7,572 bases of DNA from Nitrospirota bacterium (GTDB lineage Bacteria; Nitrospirota; UBA9217). A program made the position numbers and the translations under genes. Positions 1-5,396 of this stretch are shown here, piece after piece. Positions within the stretch are counted from its first letter, which is position 1, and each line of letters opens with the position of its first letter. The stretch covers positions 1 to 7,572 of the forward strand of contig JAFNGD010000184.1 of the NCBI GenBank assembly GCA_017885365.1, given 5' to 3'. The notes beneath the pieces are model-generated. The model was not told the origin of the DNA. It searched no databases and worked only from the letters and a program-made list of their open reading frames with translations.

Positions 1-149
1 CGGGCACGCTCGATCCGCCGAACTCATAGTAACCCGCATGAAGGCCGAGAGCCGCGGCAAGGGACGCGCCGCTGGATATCCCCAGGATATAGGGGTCTGC
101 CAGCGGGTTCTTGCGGGTTTCTATGTGTTCGGCGGATCGAGCGTGCCCG
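1..149. repeat. Inverted repeat enclosing an inverted piece of the permease gene
   Basis: Bases 1-22 are the exact reverse complement of 128-149. Pairing continues to 1-42 against 108-149 with only three mismatches (24/126, 30/120, 39/111), all T opposite T. The 65 bases between the arms, read on the minus strand, encode [16 protein letters not shown], the hallmark of FecCD/BtuC permeases. It belongs just upstream of the FGGSSVP segment that the + strand encodes from about 128. Reverse-complementing 1-149 gives one open frame running through this motif directly into VAAFIGAS. The repeat reaches the first base, so its true left limit is unknown. A fold-back artefact at a contig end is the simplest explanation; a real inversion is the alternative. 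Confidence 0.85.
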
Positions 150-793
150 TGGCAGCGTTCATCGGCGCTTCGCTCGTCAGCATCCTGGTGGGGGCGTTCG
201 GCTGGAAACGCGGCGGGCTCTGGCCCGAACGGCTCCTGCTGGCCGGGATCGGATTGAACTTCCTGTTCAGCGCTGTCCTGATGCTGCTCATGTCCCTATC
301 GAGCGACGAAGGCCTTCGGCGGGCGGTCCTCTGGATGTTCGGCGACCTCTCCATGGCGGACTGGACGCTGATCCCTTCGGCGTCCGTCTTCATCATCACC
401 GGTCTCGGAATCGCGCTCTTCCGTTCCAAGGCGCTGAATGCGCTGATCCTGGGCGACGAATTCGCCTACAGTCTCGGGTTCGCCGTACAGCGGGAACGGC
501 TCATTCTTTTTGTGGCGATGGCATTGATGACCTCGGCGTCGGTATCCCTGGGAGGGACCATCGGTTTCATCGGGCTTCTGATGCCGCACATCGTACGCTT
601 CCTGCTCGGAGCCGACAGCAGGCTCCTGGTGCCTGCATCAGCGGTCGCGGGCGGGGCGTTCCTGTGCTTTGCGGACCTGATCGGGAGGTCGCTGATGCCG
701 CCCCTGGAACTTCCTTCCGGGACCGTGACCGCGGTGATCGGCGCACCCTATTTTCTCTACCTGTTAAGGAAAAAAGATGTTCTCGGCGTATAG
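2..793 (+). CDS. btuC: FecCD-family (BtuC-like) ABC transporter permease, 5'-partial and disrupted at its start
   Basis: Inner-membrane permease subunit of a type II ABC importer for corrinoid or siderophore-type substrates. From about base 107 the frame matches the family: [18 protein letters not shown], then hydrophobic helices, the segment [17 protein letters not shown], the cytoplasmic motif [20 protein letters not shown] (about 540-630), and the C-terminal [20 protein letters not shown]. The frame is open from the left edge, so no start can be defended. The ATG at 38 lies inside DNA that is antisense to the gene and is not a real start. Family members are usually about 330 residues; roughly the first 100 are missing or inverted here. 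The 3' end overlaps the ATPase gene by 17 bases, showing translational coupling. B12 as substrate is inferred from the neighbouring riboswitch, receptor and DUF71 gene; a siderophore permease would look similar. Confidence 0.85.
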   Translation, partial: GHARSAELIVTRMKAESRGKGRAAGYPQDIGVCQRVLAGFYVFGGSSVPVAAFIGASLVSILVGAFGWKRGGLWPERLLLAGIGLNFLFSAVLMLLMSLSSDEGLRRAVLWMFGDLSMADWTLIPSASVFIITGLGIALFRSKALNALILGDEFAYSLGFAVQRERLILFVAMALMTSASVSLGGTIGFIGLLMPHIVRFLLGADSRLLVPASAVAGGAFLCFADLIGRSLMPPLELPSGTVTAVIGAPYFLYLLRKKDVLGV

Positions 794-1550
794 CGGCCCC
801 ATCCTCGAGCTCGACCGGGTGTCCTTCCGGTATCCCGGCGCCGGACGGATCATCGATGACCTTGCCTTCGCGATAAGGAGCGGCGAGTTTGTCGGCCTTC
901 TGGGAGCGAACGGTTCCGGCAAGTCCACCATCCTGAAGCTTGCCGCGGGCATGCTGCGGCCGGACACGGGGACCGTCAGGCTCTGGGACAAGCCTCTGGC
1001 AGCATATCGGAACAAGGACCGGGCAAAGCTCCTGTGCTACTTTCCACAGCACCTTGATGTAAGCGTGCCGTTCACGGTCCGGGAGATCGTGGGCATGGGG
1101 ATGTACCCCTACGACATTCCTCCGGCGATGACCGTTGAGGAATCTATGGAAACCGTAGGGCTTCTGGACAAGGCCAACACCTACGTGACGAACTTGAGCG
1201 GCGGGGAGCGCAGGAGGGTGTTCATTGCCATGACGCTGATCCAGGGCGCGGGGATCCTGCTGCTCGACGAACCGCTGGCGAACCTGGACATCAAGTATCA
1301 GATCGAGTTCCTGCGGCTGCTGCGGCGTCTACAGGAGCAGAAGGGCATTTCCGTCATCATGGCGCTCCATGACATCAACGTGGCGCTGCAGTTCGAGAAG
1401 GTCATGGTCATCAAGGATGGCGGCATCCTCGGCATCGGCAGCCCTGATGAGGTCCTGACCGGGGAAATGATCCGGGACGCGTTCGGCGTGTCGATCGAGG
1501 TGCGGAAGGCCGGACACGGAATGTACATCACCCACGAGAAGTGGTTCTGA
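777..1550 (+). CDS. btuD: ABC transporter ATP-binding protein, BtuD/FecE type
   Basis: Cytoplasmic ATPase that powers the neighbouring permease. All nucleotide-binding motifs are present in 257 residues: Walker A GANGSGKST (43-51), Q-loop glutamine in YFPQH (91), signature LSGGERRR (140-147), Walker B ILLLDEP (160-166), D-loop ANLD (168-171) and switch histidine in ALHDIN (198). No key residue is missing, so it should be active. Length is normal for the FecE/BtuD group. The ATG at 777 is chosen because AAGGA at 766-770 precedes it at good spacing; it overlaps the end of the permease gene in another frame. The stop is 10 bases before the next gene, so the three left genes form one operon. Assignment to B12 rather than haem or siderophore uptake comes from context only. 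Confidence 0.93.
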   Translation: MFSAYSGPILELDRVSFRYPGAGRIIDDLAFAIRSGEFVGLLGANGSGKSTILKLAAGMLRPDTGTVRLWDKPLAAYRNKDRAKLLCYFPQHLDVSVPFTVREIVGMGMYPYDIPPAMTVEESMETVGLLDKANTYVTNLSGGERRRVFIAMTLIQGAGILLLDEPLANLDIKYQIEFLRLLRRLQEQKGISVIMALHDINVALQFEKVMVIKDGGILGIGSPDEVLTGEMIRDAFGVSIEVRKAGHGMYITHEKWF

Positions 1551-1560
1551 GGGAGCGGAC

Positions 1561-2307
1561 GTGTATCTTGCATCATGGAGCGGGGGAAAGGACAGCTGTT
1601 TTGCCTGCTATCAGGCCGGCCGGTCCGGCAGGCAGGTGAGCGGCCTACTGAACTGCGTTTCCCGCGAGAACGGGCGGGTCAGCTTTCACGGCGTGGACCC
1701 GGAGCTTGTCCGGGCGCAGGCCGACCTGCTCGGTATGCGGCTGCTCCAACAGGAGACGACGCCGGAACGGTACGCCGATGAGTTCAAGCAGGGCGTTCGT
1801 GCCCTCACGTCGGGCCGGGACATCAGCGGCATGATCTTCGGCGATATTTACCTCGATGAGCATCTCCGGTGGGTTGAGGGGATCTGCCGTGACCTCGGCA
1901 TCCAGGCCCTGGAGCCGCTCTGGGGGCGGGACACGGGGGAACTGGTCCGGGACTTCATTGACGCGGGCTTCCGGGCGGTCATTATCGCGGGCAAGGCGGA
2001 CTGCATCGAACGCGAGTGGATCGGACGGACGCTCGATCATTCCTTCCTGGAGTACCTGAGCACACGGCCGGAGGTCGATCCCTGCGGTGAGCGCGGAGAA
2101 TACCATACGCTCGTGGTCGGTGGTCCACTGTTCCGGGGAGAGATCATCATAACCGCTTCGGAGGTCGTGGAGCGTGACGGATACCGGTTCCTTGATATTC
2201 AAGGATTTACCGTGAACGAAGCGGCACGTACCGGCGCTGAAAGGAGGCGAGAGAATCCGGATAGAGAGATGTTGCACAGGAAACAGGTCACGCATTTGTT
2301 GAAATAA
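1561..2307 (+). CDS. DUF71/COG2102 PP-loop ATPase (diphthine-ammonia-ligase-like), predicted corrinoid-salvage group
   Basis: A 248-residue adenine-nucleotide alpha-hydrolase-type protein. The ATP pyrophosphatase loop SGGKDS is at residues 7-12. Other family motifs are GDIYLDEH (94-101), LEPLWGRDT (117-125) and the conserved C-terminal GERGEYHT (176-183) followed by GGPLF. In archaea and eukaryotes this family amidates diphthine on elongation factor 2. Bacteria lack diphthamide, and a bacterial subgroup has been linked by genome context to vitamin B12 salvage. Placement here between btuCD and a cobalamin riboswitch plus btuB fits that subgroup. The exact reaction is not known; an ATP-dependent amidation or ligation is the natural inference. 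The start is GTG at 1561, supported by GAGGGAG at 1549-1555. The charged tail from about residue 226 lies beyond the recognisable domain. Confidence 0.88.
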   Translation: MYLASWSGGKDSCFACYQAGRSGRQVSGLLNCVSRENGRVSFHGVDPELVRAQADLLGMRLLQQETTPERYADEFKQGVRALTSGRDISGMIFGDIYLDEHLRWVEGICRDLGIQALEPLWGRDTGELVRDFIDAGFRAVIIAGKADCIEREWIGRTLDHSFLEYLSTRPEVDPCGERGEYHTLVVGGPLFRGEIIITASEVVERDGYRFLDIQGFTVNEAARTGAERRRENPDREMLHRKQVTHLLK

Positions 2308-2314
2308 GTACACA

Positions 2315-2461
2315 GGGGAATGATGAAGCGGAACGGGGTGTGATCCCCCGGCTGTCACGCAACTGTAAAGGAAACGAACGCCGACAATGTCACTGTCCTG
2401 TTCACTTGGATGGGAAGACCGGCAAGTAGGAAGTCCTGAGCCAGGAGACGACTCATTCCCA
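2315..2461 (+). promoter_or_regulatory. Cobalamin riboswitch aptamer
   Basis: The non-coding leader of the btuB-like gene carries the conserved cobalamin riboswitch core: AGGGGAA at the 5' side, CGCAACTGTAA at 2358-2368, a GGGAAGACCGGC segment at 2412-2423, and the B12 box GAGCCAGGAGAC at 2438-2449. GGGAATGA (2316-2323) pairs perfectly with TCATTCCC (2453-2460), closing the aptamer with 8 base pairs. No clear upstream GGTGCC-type arm is seen, so it may be a compact version of the class. It lies immediately after the DUF71 gene and before the receptor gene, so corrinoid binding should shut down btuB and probably tonB. The promoter that reads it must lie in or before the 3' end of the DUF71 gene; none could be identified there. 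Confidence 0.93.
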
Positions 2462-2473
2462 CAACCTCGAACG

Positions 2474-2480
2474 AAGGAGA
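2474..2480 (+). promoter_or_regulatory. Ribosome binding site of btuB, likely riboswitch output
   Basis: AAGGAGA lies 8 bases before the ATG at 2489 and fixes that start. It begins only 13 bases after the aptamer's closing helix. That leaves no room for a terminator hairpin with a T-run, and none is seen. Control is therefore more likely at translation initiation than at termination. No strong anti-Shine-Dalgarno pairing partner was identified by eye. Confidence 0.7.
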
Positions 2481-2488
2481 CAAGATAG

Positions 2489-4333
2489 ATGACGAAAATG
2501 ACGCGTTGGATAATGATCAGCCTGCTGTGCGTAGTTGTGGGGGAGGGCCTAGCGCAGGCCCAGGAGCAGAACGTACGTCTGAACGATGTCGTGGTCACGG
2601 CGACGAAGACCGAGAAGGACCCCAAGGATGTGACGCAGTCGGTGACGGTCATCACGGCTGAGGAGATCCGGAGATCAGGAGCGACGAACGCTGCCGAAGC
2701 GGTGCGGACGGCGGTCGGTGTTACGCTGAACGACAACGGTCCGCGCGGGTCCAGTAAGACGGTCAACATCCGGGGCGCCAATTATTCCCAAGTGCTGGTG
2801 CTTCTGGACGGTGCGAGGCTGAACTCATCGCAGAACGGGGGGTTCGACCTGGCGGTGCTGCCCGTTCCGATCGATGACATAGAACGCATCGAGATCGTAC
2901 GGGGGCCAGGTTCGCCTCTCTATGGCGCCGATGCTGTGGGAGGCGTCGTCAATATCATCACGAAGAAGCCGACCGTGCCTGTGTCGGTCATCGGGGCGGC
3001 AGCAGGGAGCCACGGGTACGATTGGCTCCAGCTGGGGAACTCAGGGCGGCAAGGGAGCGGCTACTATTCCCTGACGGGCACGCGGGAGACCTCGGATGGC
3101 TATCGGTTGAACAGCGATCTGGATCAGTGGATCGTGAATGGCAAGGCGGGATTCGACGTCTCGAAGACCGGCGGTCTCGAGGTCACGGCAAATTATCTTT
3201 CCCGGGAGATCGGCGTACCGGGCACGGTCCAATACCCCAGTCCCTTCGCCCGGCAGGAGGACCGGAACCTGGTGCTCGGAGCAAATTATCGACAGCGGTT
3301 CGGCAAGCAAGTTGACCTTTTGCTGACCGCATCGGAGGTGCAGGAGCACCAGCGGTACAAGAACCCCGACCCCCTGTACCCGATCGAATCGCTGCACAAG
3401 ACCACCTCAAAGCGCGGTGAAGGCAAACTTACGTGGCTCGCCGGACCGTGGAGCCTTGCGACCTTCGGTTACGAAGTGCGGAAGGACGGGATCGACAGCA
3501 CGACTACGGGCGTGCACTCGGCCACCACCAATGCGTGGTACGTGCAGGACGAGATCTCCGTCGGCGAGCCACTGATCGTCGTGGTCGGCGACCGCTTTGA
3601 CGATCATTCGGTCTATGGCGGCCGGCACAGCCCCCGCGCGAGTGCGCGGTACCGCTTTGCCGGAGCGGGCACGGTCCTGCGCGCTTCCACCGGTAAGAGC
3701 TTCCGAGCGCCCACCTTCAACGATCTCTATTATTATGACGGATACTATTCCGGGAATCCCAACCTTCGTCCGGAATCGGCCAAAGAGTATGAAGTCGGCG
3801 TCGAGCAGCCGCTGGGAGGCGGGAACTCCGTGAAAGTGACGGGATTTGAGCGCAAAGTGACGGACCTCATCTCCTGGTCTACCGGGACGTCTTCGGTGAA
3901 CATCGGCAAGGCAGACATCAAAGGCTTCGAGGCCGAGGCCGTGGCCCGTGTGACGAAGGACACGTCGCTTTCGCTGAACTATACGTACATGAAGCCGATC
4001 GACGAAACAAAAGGCCAGCTGATCCCCTACACGATCCCGAAAAAGCAGCTCAAGGGATCGCTCACTGTGGCAGTCGACGCGGATGTTACCATCAGCGCGG
4101 AAGGACGGGCCGTGGAGAACTATGTCTCCCCGGGGGCGCCGCTGTGGCGGTATTCGGTGTATGACGCAAAGATCTCGCAGAAGATCGGCCAGAAGAAGCT
4201 GCGGTCCGGCGAGATCTACTTCGCCATGACCAATATCTTCGGCAGGAAGTACGATTCGCTGAAGGACCCGAACTACGGGGATTATCCTGGAGCACCCAAG
4301 GAGATCCGCGGCGGCATGACCTATTATTTCTGA
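2489..4333 (+). CDS. btuB: TonB-dependent outer-membrane receptor, BtuB-like (corrinoid uptake)
   Basis: A 614-residue outer-membrane receptor. Residues 1-24 form a signal peptide (KMTR, hydrophobic core, then AQA before QEQ). The TonB box NDVVVTA is at 32-38. The plug domain (about 45-160) contains VNIRGANYSQVLVLLDGARLN (92-112), closely resembling the BtuB plug, and IVRGPGSPLYGADAVGG followed by VNIITKK. The remainder is beta-barrel with alternating aromatic strands, including FRAPTFNDLYY in mid-barrel. It ends in GGMTYYF with the terminal phenylalanine needed for BAM-dependent insertion. Length equals the E. coli BtuB precursor. B12 specificity is supported strongly by the cobalamin riboswitch in its leader. 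The protein binds substrate at the cell surface and imports it using TonB, whose gene follows after 31 bases. No truncation or frameshift is seen. Confidence 0.93.
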   Translation: MTKMTRWIMISLLCVVVGEGLAQAQEQNVRLNDVVVTATKTEKDPKDVTQSVTVITAEEIRRSGATNAAEAVRTAVGVTLNDNGPRGSSKTVNIRGANYSQVLVLLDGARLNSSQNGGFDLAVLPVPIDDIERIEIVRGPGSPLYGADAVGGVVNIITKKPTVPVSVIGAAAGSHGYDWLQLGNSGRQGSGYYSLTGTRETSDGYRLNSDLDQWIVNGKAGFDVSKTGGLEVTANYLSREIGVPGTVQYPSPFARQEDRNLVLGANYRQRFGKQVDLLLTASEVQEHQRYKNPDPLYPIESLHKTTSKRGEGKLTWLAGPWSLATFGYEVRKDGIDSTTTGVHSATTNAWYVQDEISVGEPLIVVVGDRFDDHSVYGGRHSPRASARYRFAGAGTVLRASTGKSFRAPTFNDLYYYDGYYSGNPNLRPESAKEYEVGVEQPLGGGNSVKVTGFERKVTDLISWSTGTSSVNIGKADIKGFEAEAVARVTKDTSLSLNYTYMKPIDETKGQLIPYTIPKKQLKGSLTVAVDADVTISAEGRAVENYVSPGAPLWRYSVYDAKISQKIGQKKLRSGEIYFAMTNIFGRKYDSLKDPNYGDYPGAPKEIRGGMTYYF

Positions 4334-4364
4334 GACAGGCCGGCGCGGGGATAGGAACAGCATC

Positions 4365-5060
4365 ATGGACGGGTATCGCTCATCATTATCGAAGGCACTT
4401 TTCTTCTCGATGGCGCTCCACACGGGTATCCTCGGAGGCGCCCTTGCGTTCGCACACTACGGGACAGGGCTGTTCTCGTCGAATTTTCGCTCCATCGACG
4501 TAACGTTTGTCGCCGAGGGAAAAGGAAACGGCCGGGCCGGAGGACGAAACGCAGCTGCTGCACCTCCTGCCTCCGTGCAGCGCGCCGCGCTTCCTTTGCA
4601 AGAACCGGTCATGCCTCGGTACGACGGCACGGACGGTCATCAAGAGCCTTCAGCGGACGTATCGCGGCCGGATACGGACGGGAAACGCGGAGCAGACGCG
4701 GCATCGGCAGGGGCAACAGCGGGGGGCGCTGACCAGACTGGTGGAGAACGCGGCGGTTCAGCAGACGGAAATTCCGGTTCCGGCGCCGTCGGTATGACCT
4801 CCGAGCAGTGGCAGCGTCTCCATGCTGCGCTGGAGAAGGCGAAGACCTACCCCCGCTTTGCGCGGGAACGCGGGATCGAAGGGTCTGTCCTGGTGAGGTT
4901 CAAGGTCCTGCCGTCGGGCGATGTAGAGACCGTGAACATTGTACGCAGTTCGGGAGTCGAGATCCTTGATGAGGCGTCGGTACGCACGGTCTACCGCGCG
5001 GCGCCGATGCCCTATGTGAGCGGCTGGGTCGAGGTTCCCATGAGCTATGTGCTGAAATGA
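4365..5060 (+). CDS. tonB: TonB energy transducer with low-proline linker
   Basis: Inner-membrane-anchored periplasmic protein that passes proton-motive energy to TonB-dependent receptors. Of 231 residues, about 10-32 form the single N-terminal membrane anchor; it holds S15 and H19 with the S-x3-H spacing of the functional TonB anchor (S16/H20 in E. coli). IDVTFVAEG follows, as after the E. coli anchor. Residues 52-145 are a disordered linker rich in Gly, Ala, Ser and Asp, not the usual Pro-Glu/Pro-Lys rod. The C-terminal TonB domain (about 152-231) begins AKTYPRFARERGIEGSVLVRF and contains GDVETVNIVRSSG. The ATG at 4365 has AGGA 8 bases upstream. Position directly behind the receptor suggests a TonB dedicated to corrinoid uptake under the same riboswitch. 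No ExbB or ExbD gene is in the window. Confidence 0.92.
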   Translation: MDGYRSSLSKALFFSMALHTGILGGALAFAHYGTGLFSSNFRSIDVTFVAEGKGNGRAGGRNAAAAPPASVQRAALPLQEPVMPRYDGTDGHQEPSADVSRPDTDGKRGADAASAGATAGGADQTGGERGGSADGNSGSGAVGMTSEQWQRLHAALEKAKTYPRFARERGIEGSVLVRFKVLPSGDVETVNIVRSSGVEILDEASVRTVYRAAPMPYVSGWVEVPMSYVLK

Positions 5061-5083
5061 TGGTTGAAAATAGGGAGCGTTGA

Positions 5084-5269
5084 ATGGAAATGAAAAAGAT
5101 AGTATGCCCGACGTGTAAAAAGGAGACGGCCTGGAAGGACAATCCTTTCAGGCCGTTCTGTTCTGAACGGTGCCGTTTGATCGATCTGGGTAATTGGGCC
5201 GCGGACGAATACCGGATCGCAGGAGAAAAGAAAGCTCTTCCTGAAGACACCGGGGACGAAAAAAAATAG
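5084..5269 (+). CDS. yacG: YacG-family zinc-binding protein (DNA gyrase inhibitor family)
   Basis: A 61-residue protein with a four-cysteine zinc site, CPTC (9-12) and CSERC (28-32, cysteines 28 and 32), followed by [15 protein letters not shown]. This matches the YacG family (CP.C....W....[14 protein letters not shown]). In E. coli YacG binds zinc and inhibits DNA gyrase; that role here is inferred from family membership. The start ATG at 5084 is preferred over ATG 5090 because GGGAG at 5073-5077 gives 6-base spacing. The gene begins 23 bases after tonB, so it is probably read through from the B12 operon, although no functional link to B12 is known. The lysine- and glutamate-rich tail is typical of the family. 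Confidence 0.93.
   Translation: MEMKKIVCPTCKKETAWKDNPFRPFCSERCRLIDLGNWAADEYRIAGEKKALPEDTGDEKK
5126..5170 (+). other. Two mutually exclusive hairpins inside yacG
   Basis: ACGGCCTG (5126-5133) pairs with CAGGCCGT (5149-5156), with further partial pairing inside. CCGTTC (5153-5158) pairs with GAACGG (5165-5170). The two stems share bases 5153-5156, so only one can form at a time. There is no T-run, so neither is an intrinsic terminator. They may be chance, since the first overlaps the codons of the conserved zinc-site region. Confidence 0.4.
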
Positions 5270-5279
5270 TATAGACAAG

Positions 5280-5308
5280 TAGAATTATATTAAAAAATAT
5301 ATTACAAT
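5280..5308 (+). promoter_or_regulatory. Possible sigma-70 promoter for the zinc-ribbon membrane protein gene
   Basis: The 127-base gap after yacG begins with a sharply AT-rich stretch in otherwise GC-rich DNA. TACAAT (5303-5308) is a good -10 box and TAGAAT (5280-5285) a weak -35 at 17-base spacing. A short perfect palindrome, TATATT-AAAA-AATATA (5286-5301), lies between them and may be an operator or just AT-rich spacer. The rest of the gap (5309-5396) shows only the downstream gene's AGGAG at 5382-5386. The call rests on composition and the -10 box. Confidence 0.35.
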
Positions 5309-5396
5309 ACGAATCAGAAGGCTCTCGTTTCTTTCGGCAAGATCTTCAGCCCTCATGCCCGTCATATTGGTGTAAGCGACCAGGAGAAAATTCAGT

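Noticed and set aside
1..149. Template/variable-repeat signature of a diversity-generating retroelement, because the arms differ only at T/A positions
   Set aside because: There are only three such differences, the repeats are inverted rather than direct, and no reverse transcriptase is present.
2272..2306. Possible promoter for the riboswitch (TTGCAC with a downstream AT-rich box)
   Set aside because: No -10 box occurs at 16-18 base spacing; GAAATA is 23 bases away.
1645..2781. Long minus-strand open frame of 378 codons across the DUF71 gene, riboswitch and btuB start
   Set aside because: It is a shadow of high-GC coding DNA on the other strand, crosses a structured RNA leader and shows no domain motifs.
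3407..4423. Minus-strand open frame of 338 codons opposite the receptor barrel
   Set aside because: It lies entirely opposite a well-supported receptor gene and has the composition of an antisense shadow.
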